Positions 21,845-34,683 of a stretch of 64,000 bases of DNA are shown here, piece after piece (positions within the stretch are counted from its first letter, which is position 1; each line of letters starts with the position of its first letter). Made by a program: the position numbers and the translations under genes. Source of the DNA: Cryptomeria japonica (taxonomy: Eukaryota > Streptophyta > Pinopsida > Cupressales > Cupressaceae); assembly GCF_030272615.1 (NCBI RefSeq), contig NC_081409.1, positions 25,429,406 to 25,493,405 on the forward strand. Direction: 5' to 3'. Under the pieces are notes generated by a model, which saw only the letters and a list, made by a program, of their open reading frames with translations, was not told the DNA's origin and ran no database searches.

Positions 21845-23965
21845 CATAGTTGGGTTGCAAGGATTCAGTAAGACATCTTGGAGTTTTTGGTTGCAAGGCG
21901 TATGCACATGTGCCAAAGGAGAAGTTAAAAAATTGGGAAAATAAGGTTGTGAAATGTATCTTCATTGGGTACAGTTATGGTGTGAAAGGATACAAGCTTT
22001 GGGATCATATTGCAAAGAGGGTAATATATAGTACAAGTGTTATTTTTAGATAAACTAAGCCACCTTCTATTACATTGTAGCCAAAACAAACTAAACAAGA
22101 AGATGTGATTCAACTTCCTTCTATGCTTGAGAAAGTTGAATCAAGACCACTAGATAAACAAGAAGTTTAAGAGAGTTCATCTAGCTTTGAATATTTAGAA
22201 GAGGAGTAAGAACCTCCAACTCAATTTGTTTGAAGGTATACAAGGCATAGACAACCTCTTGAAAGGTATTAGACTAATATTGGATATGTACTTTTTTTTA
22301 AATACTAACATGGATTAACCTAGATTTGTAGAAGAGGCATTAGGTATGAATAATGCAAAATCTTGTAAAATTGCTAGAGATGAAGAAATAATAACTCTGA
22401 AGAAGAATGATACATGGGATCTTATACCATTTCTTGAAGGACGAAAAAACCTATTAGTTGTAAGTGGGTGTTCAAGAAAAAGATTGGTTTAGATAGAGGT
22501 GTTGAGAAGTATAAAACAAGGTTGTTTGCAAAAGGCTACTCTCAGGTTGAGAGTGTTGATTATGTTGAGATATTTTCCCACGAGGGCTTCACTTAGTGAC
22601 CCTAGGTTATATCAAGTGCATTCATAGCATACAAAAGAATCCCCCTATTTTCAAAAAATATTGCCCTAAACTTGTTTTTTGTCACCCCCTCCCAATACAC
22701 ATCTCAAATTAAAAACCCCCCTATTTTCACCAAATATTGTATTTTTTCATAGCCCAAATTAAAAACCCCCCTATTTTCACCAGATAGGCAATATATTGTT
22801 TTCATTTTGGGGGATATTAAACCCCTCAATATGAATGCACGTGATATAATATTTCCTAGCTAGTGATACCCCCGTGATTTTCCCTTGTTGTAAAAATGAA
22901 ATCCATTAATTTTTTTCTTTCTTTTGTTACTAATTATGATGTATTGTTTGAGCAAATGGATGTGAAAATGGCTTTCCTTCATGCTGATTTGGAGGAGGAT
23001 ATTTATATGACACGGCTAGAGCACTACGTGGTGAAAAGTAAAAGTAATTTAGTTTATAAATTGAATAAATCCTTTTATAGCCTCAAACAAAGTCCTAAGA
23101 TGGAAGTATCAAAAATTGAATACATATGTGTTGAGTTTGGGATTTGAGCATTCTAAATAAAATCACTATATTTATTATAAATTTGATAGTAATCATTTCC
23201 TATACATTGTATTATATGATGATATTCATTGGCAAAGAGGAATATATGATTTTAGAACTAAAGTCTAATCTTGTAGCTAAGTTTGAAAAGAGAGATTTTG
23301 TACAGCTAAACACATTCTTAGGATGAAAATTAGAAAAAAATAGAGTGAATAGAAAGATATGGCTCGGCTAGAATAAGTATGTCGATTCAGTTTTACAAAG
23401 GTTTACCGTATAAGATTGTAGACCATTATGTGGTCCTTTTACAATTGGAATGAATTTATTTGCTTCAAATTGGCCTGCATCCCCATTTGAGATGGATGAC
23501 ATGAGCAAAGTACCTTACTAGAGTGTATTTGGAAGTTTGGTGTATATTATGGTTTGAACTAAATCAAGCATTATCCTAGTAGTGGGAATTCCTTTTAGAT
23601 ATATGTATAATCCTGGTAGATTTCAAGAGGATGTAGTTAAAAGATTATTTAGATATTTAAATGGTACCTTAGAGTATTCTTTGTTTTATCATGTTACAAT
23701 TTGATAGGAAGAGAGATTACCCTTGATATTCATGGTTATTTAGATTCAAACTCGGTAAGTGGTGTTGATAGCAGGAGATCCATCAATGCTTATATGTTTA
23801 CTTTATTTGGTGGTGCAATTAGTTGGAAGAGTAAGTGATAAGCTATGGTTTCTCTATCCACTACTAAAGATGAGTATATTGCAAAATACTCATGCTTGTA
23901 AAGAAGCCATTTGTCTTAAGAGACTGTGTTCACGTATTGGAAGATGTCAAGGGGTGGGGATTTAG
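21845..23965 (+). pseudogene. Copia B pol remnant (integrase end, reverse transcriptase, RNase H)
   Basis: This is a decayed relative of copia C. The best segment (21889-22053) encodes GVFGCKAYAHVPKE and VKCIFIGYSYGVKGYKLWD, nearly the same as copia C near 50860-51000. Further right come the reverse transcriptase segment (FEQMDVKMAFLHADLEEDIYMT at about 22948-23010), then LFRYLNGTLEYS and an RNase H piece (SLSTTKDEYIAK). Many stops and frameshifts occur. The 5' part is cut off by copia A. No LTR could be matched on the right; similarity to copia C fades at about 23965. Confidence 0.85.
22579..22876. mobile_element. MITE inside copia B, 298 bp
   Basis: It interrupts the copia B reverse transcriptase frame. 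The ends are inverted: CACGAGGGCTTCACT on the left and CACGGGGGTATCACT on the right (reverse complement), with further inverted similarity inside (TATATCA(A/C)GTGCATTCATA). It is flanked by the direct repeat attttcc (22572-22578 and 22877-22883), possibly 8 bp with one shared C. The aligned copia C frame shows exactly where the target was whole. A 7-8 bp duplication fits an hAT-type MITE (inference). It has no coding capacity. Confidence 0.82.
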
Positions 23966-25639
23966 TTTAACACTTTCCAAGAAAAAGTTAGTGTGGAAGA
24001 TCGATCACCAAAGGCAAATAGACATGGATGAAAGATGAATTATGGAAACACGATTCCCAATACCCATAATACTTAGACAAATTTGTGATTTGGAATGTTG
24101 TTGGAATTAGAAATCGAGCAGTTGAAGGAAGGTTGCATTGATGGATAAGTGTTGGTAAGAAAACTTGACAGTACAAATTTCAAAATGACCCGCCTAATGG
24201 GTAGTGATAAATGTCCCAACTATTAGAAAGATTACTATGGAATTACAATCTTCCTCTACATTTTAGAGGTGCAACTCCCTCATATGATGGGTTTTTTAAG
24301 GTTTTTATGTACTTTGAACATGAAATTACAAAATGGAGAAATAATAAAACTAAAGAAGGATGAATAATAGAAACCACGACAAACACACAAACACAAATAG
24401 GACTTTGTGCAGTTAATAACAATTAAAAGGCAATTTCACCATAATGCATATTTTGATATGCAATGACAATGAAAGAAAGTCAAATCACAACATATGAAGG
24501 GATGAGAAATTCCAATATATTCAAACTGAGGTACATAGTATATGGTTTACACAATGAGATATAAGGATTACCAATTTAACATACAAAAAATTAGTAATGA
24601 TAATATAGAACATCAAAAATATACAATTCAAATCTTTCTTCTACTATCTTTGTGAAATTATAAAAGTTCATAAACCATTTGTACAAATTATGAACATAAA
24701 TATTCTCCAAGTCTCTCTATAAATTTTTCCAAAGTTTCCCCTTTGTAAAAGTCCTTCTTACATTTGAAATAGCCTTGTATTTACATGATTTCTAGATAAA
24801 TACCGCATAACTAGCTTGATAACTACTTCCTAAATACCTATTAACCACTTTATAACTACCTCCTAACTACCTTTGAAATAGAAGCCTATCTTATAATTTA
24901 CACCGCTTTTCCAAGAATCAGGTTTCTTTCCTAGCTTTTAGTTACAATAAGTGACATTTGCAAAAAGATAACTTATTTTGAGTTATGGGTTATGTTGAGG
25001 TAATTCTCCATCTTCGCATGTTCCATGATTCATAATTGTAGTCATTTCACCATCTAGTCATTAAATAAAATAGAATATACATCTTTCATTTGAAAGGAAA
25101 AGACAACTCTGATGATGTCTATAAGAATTAAAAATGATCAATTAGTGTATCACGCCCATAGATCAATATATTGACCATCAATATAAACAATATCTATGCA
25201 TACATCTCCAAATATATAAATCTTGCAAGGAAGTATATATTGAGAACACCAACAAATGTGACACCAATAACTTTTGATTGTGATGAATATACATTCTTAC
25301 TATATTTGAAACTCTAGTAGAAGTCTCAAGGATGTTGATTTTCTAGATTTCCAACCCTTTCTATTGACTTGCGATTGACAGATTCTTCAACACCATCAAG
25401 ACCATTCATTCCTCCACCTTTGTGGTTCATTCAATATGAAGGATCACATGCAATAAAAAAGCATGGTAAAATTTGTTACTTTTAGAAACCAGTAATTTTA
25501 TCAATAACTTCATTTCTATATTCTTGAATTGGCAATTTGGATAAGTCATTATTTTCAAAGAGAACTTAATTGCTAATAATGTAGACATGATAATCCTCTT
25601 TATCACCGAAAACTTAATTTTGAGAGTGGCATGCATATT
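23966..25639. other. AT-rich region without a recognised gene
   Basis: I see no frame, RNA gene or structured repeat that I can support here. Confidence 0.5.
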
Positions 25640-25739
25640 GATATTGCAATAAGACAATAAATTTTGGCTTTGTAAATATCAAACAAACAGTCAACTCTAT
25701 CATCTTGGACCAAACAATTCAACTAAATTGAGAGTATCT

Positions 25740-26290
25740 GTAGAGTCTACAATCCATTCTAAATATCTATGGGCAACAATTTCTTCTAATAATCTATGAA
25801 TAACTTTGTATATTTATACTCGTTTGTCAAGAGAAAACTTTCCAAATCCTTCCAAATTTCAAAAACAAGCATTTCAACTAGTTTTTTGACATAATACCAA
25901 CCAAAATGTTGCTCTTCAAATGCATCCATTACTTTCATCTCTAATTTTGCATGTTGCATGCATCTATCTTGATAGATACTCTAAAAGTGGTAAGGTGACA
26001 CCTAATACTTTTTAAATTGTACGACCCCAAGCAGTGGTCGACTATTCTTTTATTCAAACCCTCTACAAGTGAAGCTATAGATGGAATATCACCTTTGTTC
26101 AGAGCTTCAAGAATCTATGTCAAAAATGATGAAAAATATTTCTGATTCGGATGTTTCCTTTGAACAATCTTTACCTAAATCGTGTAAGTGAGAAATCCCT
26201 TCAACTCCTCATGTTGTTTTACATAGTTTGTATCCACTTCAAAATCACTCATATTACAAAGTTTGGTGCTCGATAGATGATGTTGTGGTA
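25740..26290 (-). pseudogene. Guanylate-binding-protein (GBP)-like fragment, decayed
   Basis: On the minus strand, broken frames resemble the helical C-terminal part of plant GBPs. Segments include EALNKGDIPSIASLVEGLNK (about 26115-26050), then EEQHFGWYYVKKLVEML (about 25925-25875) and LTNEYKYTKLF (about 25835-25800). These match the family pattern ALN.GDIPS..SLVEVFNKGI, DEQHFG and ANEYQSSKL, as I recall it. Stops and frame changes separate them. The GTPase domain was not found, so this is a fragment or processed relic, not a working gene. Identification rests on family motifs from memory. Confidence 0.5.
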
Positions 26291-26300
26291 AACTAAAAGT

Positions 26301-27290
26301 TGTGTTGCTTCCACCATAAATGCCAAAGATTCTTGAATCTAATTAACCTACTCAATATTTATGTTCCCACTGAGATTGGTGAAAGGAAGCCAAAGCATAG
26401 AATAACGCCTTCAAATACTAAATCTAATAGGAGAGATTATGCAAAAAATTCTTACAAACTCTTAAACTATTGCAGATTAGATGAACACATATAAAATCAA
26501 ATTTAAACAAATAAAATCACAACACCATATATATGCGTGAAAACACTTTTGGAAATAAACTCACTCCAAATATTGGACTTAATTGTATTATTAGCAACAC
26601 CAACAATTACAATACAATGCATAGAGTCAATGCTCTTTAGGAGTAGCTACAATAGGGAATTCGAGAACAATTTTGGCAACATAACAACGCCTTGGAAAAT
26701 AATCAACTTGTCTCACACACAAAACAGTTAAGGCATCAACATATAAACAAAGCTCAACACAAAGAAGTATGCACCCATGGTTTCCAAAACTATCTTCAAT
26801 GCCCAAGAGGTAAGTTGTGTCATAAACAACATCTTGCTAATTAATGACATGTTGCACATAGCATTTAATACAACACCTATCCCTTCCATAATGGTCATCT
26901 TCCCAAATCTGATGTAAGTACAACATACAAGTTTTCATGACCAAATAGGTGTTCCTTACCTAACACCACTTGTCAAAAGTAAACTCAAACCACAAATGCA
27001 CGTTTCCAAAAAATAACTCTCCATGACTCTTCCACTGAACTAGAAATTGTCATAGTCAGAATAGAAATTCATCGTAGTCTCAATATAACAACCTATGACA
27101 CTAGTTTCCTAAAATTTAGGACTTCCAAAATGGGTGAAAATAAAATAAATAATTAAATAAGTATATTTAGACTCTACGATTGAGACACCAGGTGAACTCA
27201 CAATAATGGTTCCCACTTTTATCTACGAAAGAAAATCGCGGGTGTGGGGAAAAAAGTTTGCATGGTTCATACCAACTCATAGTGTGTGCT
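26301..27290. other. Region without a recognised gene
   Basis: Only short frames with no family resemblance are present. Composition is AT-rich and no long repeat was noticed. Confidence 0.45.
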
Positions 27291-27299
27291 CAAATTATC

Positions 27300-27440
27300 C
27301 CTTAGGGTTCGAGCGAACCCGCTGACGTAGGGGTAGTTCGAGCGAACACTATTCCGGAAAACCATTCGCTTGAACCAAAAAAATAATAATAATTAAGGGT
27401 TTGCTCGAACCCCCCTTCGAGCGAACCCATATTTGTCATT
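27300..27440. repeat. Cluster of GTTCGAGCGAAC-type palindromes
   Basis: About five full or degenerate copies of TTCGNNCGAA lie within 140 bp (for example gttcgagcgaac near 27308 and 27331, and a degenerate attcgcttgaac near 27365). The last pair, gggtttgctcgaacc followed by ccttcgagcgaaccc, has a same-orientation counterpart at about 37390-37430. A plain AT-rich stretch with poly-T runs follows to 27950. Confidence 0.6.
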
Positions 27441-27949
27441 CTTTTTTTAACTATCTATTTAAACCGAAAATGACAGTTCAACTGTCATTTTCAACTTCTC
27501 ATCTAGGCTCCACTAAGGTGGTTAGAGCAAACCCTATGTGGAGATTTTGTGAGTGAGTCCCATCAGCACCAGTTAGCGCTTGTCAGCACCAGTCATTCGA
27601 CCTACGTTGTTCCAAGTGGACAAAATTACCCTTTTTCTTGTTTAATAATGTTTTTTTTTTTTGTTTTTTTTTTTTGTTAAATTTATTTTTTTAAATAGTA
27701 AATAAAATAGTTTTTGTTTGTTAATTTTTTTTTTAATTAAATAATTGTACATTTATTATTTTTCTCAACATTTTAGAAAAACGTTAGGAAAAACTTAGAA
27801 AACTTATATTCTAAATTAAAAATTAGAAAAATGTTAGATAACTTAGATAATAAATTAAAATGTTAAAAAAATTAAATAATAAATTAAAACTTAGATAACA
27901 TTAGAAAACTTAGATAATAAATTAAAACATTAGAAAAATTAGAACCTCT
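27441..27949. other. AT-rich stretch before the satellite
   Basis: It contains poly-T runs (27650-27735) and repeats of the words ttagaaaa and aaattaaaa. No gene is seen. Confidence 0.5.
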
Positions 27950-30900
27950 ATGACCCCTTTTAATATCTTAGTACACAACATGACCCCTTAGGACACCATA
28001 TGAACCCTTAGGACAATATGATGTCATAAGGGGTTCTAACACCATGTGTGACCCCTAACAACATAATATGATCCCTTAGGACACTCTATGAACCATTAGG
28101 ACCATATGATGTCCTAATGGTTTGAATATGGTGTCCTAAAGGGTCATACGGTGTTTTAACACCACGTGTGACCCCTTACAACCCCATATGACCCCTAACG
28201 ACACCATATGACCCCTTAGGACATTATATGAACCATTAGGACCATATGATGTCCTAATGGTTCATATGGTGTCCTAAGGGGTCATACAGTGTTCTAATAC
28301 CATATGTGACCCTTTATGGCACCATATGACCCCTTAGGACACTATATGAACCATTACGACCATATGATGTCCTAATTGTTCATGTAGTGTCTTAAGGGGT
28401 CATACGGTGTTCTAACAACATGTGTGACCCCTTACGACCCCATATGACCCTTTGGGACACTATATAAACCATTAGGACCATATGATGTCCTAGTGGTTCA
28501 TATGTTGTCTTAAGGGATCATACGGTGTTCTAACACCACATTGTGTGACCCCTAACAACCTCATATGACCCCTTAGGACACTATATGAACCATTAGGACT
28601 ATATGATGTCTTAATGGTTCATATAGTGTCCTAAGGGGTCATACAGTGTTCTAACACCATGTGTGACCCCTTATGACCCATATGACCCCTTAAGACACCA
28701 TATGAACCATTAGGATCACATGATGTCCTAATGGTTCATATGGTGTCCTAAGGGGTCATACGGTGTTCTAACACCACATGTGACCCCATACGACCCCATA
28801 TGACCCCTAACGACCCCATATGACCCGTTAGGACACTATATGAACCATTAGGACCATATGATGTCCCAAGGGGTCATATGATGTCCTAAGGGGTCATACA
28901 ATGTTCTAATACCATAAGTGGCCCCTTACGACCTTATATGACCCCTTAGGACACTATATGAACCATTAGGACCATATGATGTCCTAATGGTTCATATGGT
29001 GTCATAAGGGGTCATACGGTGTTCTCACACCATGTGTGACCCCTTACAACCCCATATGACCCCTAACGACACCATATGACCCCTTAGGACACTATATAAC
29101 CCATTAGGACCATATGACCCCTTAGAACACCATATAAACCATTAGGACCATATGATGTCCTAATGGTTTATATGGTGTCCTAAGGGTTCATACGGTGTTC
29201 TAGTTCACCATGTGTGACCCCTTACGACCTCATATGACCCCTAACGACCCCATATGAGCCCTTAGGATACCATATGAACCATTAGGACCATATGATGTCC
29301 TAATGGTTCATATGGTGTCCTAAAGGGTGATATGATGTTCTAAAACCATGTATGACCCCTTACGACCCCATATGACCCCTAACGACACCATATGACCCTT
29401 AGGACACCATATGAACCATTAGGACCATATGATGTCCTAATGGTTCATATGGTGTCCTAAGGGATCATATGGTGTTCTAACACCATGTGTGACCCCATAT
29501 GACCCCTAACGACACTATATGAACCATTAGGACCATATGATGTCCTAATGGTTCATATGGTGTCCTAAGGGGTCATATGGTGTTCTAACACCATGTGTGA
29601 CCCCTTGCCACCCCATATGATCTCTAAATGACGCCATATGACCCCTTAGGACACCATATGAACCATTAGGACCATATGATGTCCTAATGGTTCATATGGT
29701 GTCCTAAGAAGTCATATGGAGTTCTAACTCTATGTATGACCCCTTACGACCCCATATGACCCCTAACGAACCCATATGACCCCTTAGGACACCATATGAA
29801 CCATTAGGACTATATGATGTCCTAATGGTTCATACGGTGTCCTAAGGGGTCATATGGTGTTCTAACACCACAAGTGACCTCTTACAACCCCATATGACCC
29901 CTTAGGACACCATATGAACCATTAGGATCATATGATGTCCTAATGGTTCATATGGTGTCCTAAGGGGTCATATGGCATTCTAACACCATGTGTGACCCCT
30001 TACGACCCCATGTGACCCCTAACGACCCCATATGACCCCTTAGGACACCATATGAACCATTAGGACCATATGATATCCTAATTGTTCATATGGTGTCCTA
30101 AGGGGTCATGCGATAGTCCAACACCATGTGTGACCCCTAAGACCCCATATGACCCCTTATGACACTATATGAACTATTAGGACTATATGGTGTCCTAATG
30201 GTTCATATGATGTCCTAAGGGGTCATACAGTGTTCTAACACCATTAGTGACCCCATATGACCCCTTAGGACACCATATGAACCATTAGGATACGATTTTC
30301 TAACACCAAGTGTGACCCCTTATGACCCCTTAGGACACCATATGAACCATTAGAACCATATGATGTCCTAATGGTTCATATGGTGTCCTAAGGGGTCATA
30401 CAGTGTTCTAACACCATGTGTGACCCCTTACGACCCCATATGACCCCTCACGACACCATATGAACCATTAGGACCATATGATGTCTTAATGGTTCATATA
30501 GTGCCCTAAGGGGTCATACAGTGTTCTAATACCATGTGTGACCCCTTACGACCCCTAATGACACTATATGACCCCTTAGGACACCGTATGAACCATTAGG
30601 ACCATATGATGTCCTAATGGTTCATATGGTATCCTAAGGGGTCATACGGTGTTCTAACACCATGTGTGACCCCTTACGACCCCTAACGACCCCATATGAC
30701 CCCTTAGAACACTATATGAATCATTGGGACTATATGATATCCTAATGGTTATAGTCCTAATGGTTCATATGGTGTCCTAAGGGGTCATACGGTGTTCTAA
30801 TATCATGAGTGACCCCTTACAACCCCATATGACCCCTTAGGACACCATATGAACCATTAGGACCATATGATGTCCTAATGGTTCATATGGCATCCTAAGG

Positions 30901-31659
30901 GGTCATACGGTGTTCTAACACCATGTGTGAACCCTTACAACCCCATATGACCCCTACCGACAACATATGACCCCTTAGGACACTATATGAACCATTAGGA
31001 CCATATGATGTCCTAATGTTTTATATGGTGTCCTAAGGGGTCATATGGTAGTCTAACACCATGTGTGACCCCTTACGACTTCATATGACCCCTAACGACC
31101 CCATATGACCCCTTAGGACACCATATGAACCATTAGGACCATATGATGTCCTGATGGTTCATATGGTGTCCTAAGGGGTCATATGGTGTTCTAACACCAT
31201 GTGTGACCCCTTACGACCCCATTGGACCCCTAATGACCCCATATGACCCCTTAGGACACTATATGAGCCATTACGATAATATGATATCATAATGGTTCAT
31301 ATGGTGTTCTAAGGGGTCATATGATGTTCTAACACCATGTGTGACCCCTTACGACCCCATATGACCCCTAATGACACCATATGACCCCTTAGGACATTGT
31401 ATGAACCATTAGGACCATATGATGTCCTAATGGTTCATATGATGTCCTAAGGGGCCATACGGTGTTCTAACACCATGTGTGACCCCTTACGACCCCATAT
31501 GACCCCTTACAACACTATATGAACCATTAGGACCATATGATGTCCTAATGGTTCATATGGTGTCCCGAAAGGGTCATATTGTGTTCTAACACCATGTGTG
31601 ACCCCTTACAACACTATGATGTTTTAATGATTTATATGGTATCCTAAGGGGTCATACGG
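27950..31659. repeat. Palindromic satellite, about 28-30 monomers of 118-140 bp
   Basis: Each monomer contains an inverted repeat with arms of up to 34 bp. The left arm begins TGACCCCTTAGGACACC, the spacer is 8 bp around CATATG, and the right arm is the exact reverse complement in the consensus. Between these lies a second small palindrome, GGTGTTCTAACACC, followed by one to three copies of the word cgaccccatatgacccctaa. That variation explains why the monomer length changes (observed steps 140, 118, 118, 121, 117, 137, 120). The first monomers at 27950-28090 are degenerate, as expected at an array edge. Nothing here is coding. Confidence 0.93.
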
Positions 31660-32368
31660 TGTCAGGAACCATATTTATCTATAATTACTTATTTTGAAAA
31701 TGATGCTTATTTTATTTATGAAATTGAAATGAAATGGAAATGGAATTTTTAGTGAAATAGATGATAATGAAATAGGAATTCAAATGCAATGAAAAGATTT
31801 ACATTACGTTATTTATGTAAATGCAATTGAATGATAAGTATTATTTTTTTGAACTGGGGATCGTCATTGCTAATGAGCAATTGAGTGCAAGTGAATGTAG
31901 GAACAAGTGAACGTGGATGAAGGCGAGAACAGAATTCGGGTAGAGTTGTTTTAGCTCTTGGACTTTGCTAGAATAGATGGGAATCTCACACACCACATTA
32001 GAATTTATAATCTGCATCTTGCAAAGATAGATAGTTTAAATGACTTCATGTGAGTGTTTGTTTAAATTGGAATGATGAATTTGGAATGAGTAGTTTTAAT
32101 TGATAGATTGATTTAAATATTTGTATATGTATTTTGCTGTTTGTATGTGTATCTTGTGAATTGGATTAAACGTCGCGCTTATATTTCCACTTCTTGATTT
32201 ATGATAATGATGTTTATATATATATATGATGTCTTTTAAAGAAGAAAAGATGATTAAATTTGAATTGATTTATTACTATAGTTATATTTATATGTATATA
32301 TAATTATACATATTATATATATGAGTTCGAATAAAAATTCAGTCATATACACACACGCGCGTGCGCGT

Positions 32369-32426
<58 letters not shown>

Positions 32427-34683
32427 ATGAAAAGCGACTTATTTGAAAGCCACATATCTGATATGGTGGCGGGTTTTAATGCAAGTCATAGTCGACAAAG
32501 TATGTTACATGTTATGAGGGAAGTTGATTCTGGTAAGGTCGACTTGGCATAGACTTAAATACCACTAAGACTTAGGAAACCGTTTGCAAGGGAGTCGATA
32601 TTAATATCGACCATGCAGAAAAATAGACTTTTAGTGTTTGTATAGAACATGGACTTTTTAAGGAATACCAACCACGATGTAGTGTTTGGGTTGTTTTCGA
32701 ACTGATCGACGTGGCTAAAAACCGTGAGAATAAGTATCGCATGGCATGCAAACTAATTCACATACCAACAGTGGTGCATGGGAATCTAACAAACTGCATT
32801 GATAGTAGTGGGAGTCGATAGTAATATCGACTAAGCAATTGCCTAGCCCATATAACAACACCAATAATAATGAACTTAACGGCTTGAGCAGTTTGGTGTC
32901 ACGTAGTAGATAATGAATATCATTGCATGGAGAAAACATAAGTATTCCAAACCATTTAGGATTGTGATGTTGCAATTAAACAATGTGTGGTGTCACTTAG
33001 ATACCAATAAATCAGTCCACCACTATGAGAGATTGGCTCAAAAATAAGAATTAATATAGATTTGATCACTATATATATAGACTCTTGGTTTTGGAGGAAA
33101 AACAAGAGGGAAGAAATATGCAGAAAATATAGATGAAAGAATAGAGAATAGAGATGATTAAATAAAGAATAAAGATGATAGAACAAAGAATAGAGACGAA
33201 AAGAACACAGCAAAAGGAATTGTAAAACATAGAGGAAGAAAAGCATTGGAAATCTAGAATTGTTGCGGTCAGATTCAGAAGAAGAATTAATGTTGAACAT
33301 CACAGTTTTAGCGTCGAATTTCAGAGGTAGGCTCTTAATCGAGCAATAGTTTATTATATATTAAGAATAGAATTATCTTGAGAATTATTTATTTTCGATC
33401 ACTAATGAAGAAAGAGATAAACTTTGAACTAGTTTATGCATTAGAAGACATGATAATTTATTTAGAAATTTTGTTTGAAGAAGCCATATAGGTACGTGTA
33501 TTATGAAATGTCGTCTTACTTAATACTCGTTGTAGAAAAATTACTGAATTTAGATAGTTGAATTCATAAATCATAGAAAACACATGTTAGTGTCAAATTT
33601 AATATGTTATTTGATGAAAGAATGTGTACTCCTATTCTATTCGTTTATATGTAAATATACATACATACATGTGTTACACCTTATTTTAATTTGTGTCTTT
33701 GATTTACTTGAAAATATAAAAATGAAAGATTGTTCTCTTTTGGGATATATATTTGTTTGTCCATGAAAGATTGTTTTCTTGCCAAATATAATTGGTTGTA
33801 AACGAAAGATTGTTTCTTTCTATTTCTATTTAACGATTTAGATTGTCTTCTTTAATATTGTATTTTTATCATGCGAGAAATAAGAAGCTAGAATTGAAAA
33901 ATGAAAGATTGTCTTATTTATATTTATTCTAAGTTTCATATGAACATAGAAAAATCTAGATAGGCTTATGTTCGTAGTAAAGTTACCTTCTGGGACGGGT
34001 GCCGAATGTGGAATCATAGAGAGAATAGTTTATTTTTCCAAACCATATTTTATTGCTATGCATGGCATTATACTCGGTCAAGTAACTAATTGACCATTGA
34101 AATAGATGGATTTATTTATGCTTTCTACCATATCCTTGATTGATCTTTATTGTTTCTTAAAGGAATTAGAAAATAGAAAATGCATGTATCATTCTAGGCA
34201 TGCACCAGATTCCAACTTGTCTATCGAATTCTTTTTGCTAAGCAATTCGTGCAGGGTCAGGTATTCTTGATTGACCAAGAATTCTGGGGAAGTGTAAGCT
34301 TCAAGGTTGGGTGGAAAAAGCAGCCGAATCTTGTTCTCGTCTTCATTCTAAAGATTGCATTGAAGATAGCTTGGATTGCAGATCAAAGGACGCATCTCAT
34401 CCTTTACTTCATATTTTCTTGTTATTGAACTTAAGGCATTAGAAAGGCCTGAGTATTGTATGTAGATATGATTGAAATACTACTACATTTTCTTATTGAA
34501 TAAAGAATCTTTATCTCCTTATAGAAATCTCATGTCTATAATGATATCATTGGAAATGATCATTTAGAACTAAGGATGAAATTTGTGGAAATAAATGGAC
34601 TTATTTAAGGAATTGTGAGTTTATTTAAAGAATAAAGAGTTTTACATTTTATTATTGAAATTAGAATGTTTTACGTCTTTACA
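31660..34683 (+). mobile_element. Probable 3.0-kb solo LTR inserted in the satellite
   Basis: The 3024-bp segment starts TGTCAGGAACC and ends TCTTTACA. It is flanked by tacgg (31655-31659) and tacga (34684-34688), a 5-bp target duplication with one difference. Removing the segment and one duplicate restores a normal satellite monomer. It has TG...CA ends, a plus-strand TATA-like tatatatag near 33075, an AATAAAG near 34500, and no protein domain. It therefore looks like a solo LTR of a long-LTR element rather than a full retrotransposon. Internal oddities: palindromic gtcgatattaatatcgac (32593) and its relative at 32813, and four spaced copies of gaaagattgt (33724-33910). Confidence 0.72.
32371..32423. 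repeat. (AT)n microsatellite
   Basis: About 26 AT repeats are preceded by an alternating purine-pyrimidine run, acacacgcgcgtgcgcgt. Apparent coding of alternating Tyr/Ile here is an artefact of the repeat. Confidence 0.95.

Noticed and set aside
27950-31659. CRISPR-like array
   Set aside because: The repeats are not separated by unique spacers. Linkers are themselves repeats, and the context is a plant nuclear genome.
32361-32552. 63-codon frame with repeated Tyr-Ile
   Set aside because: It is a translation of the (AT)n microsatellite plus flank.
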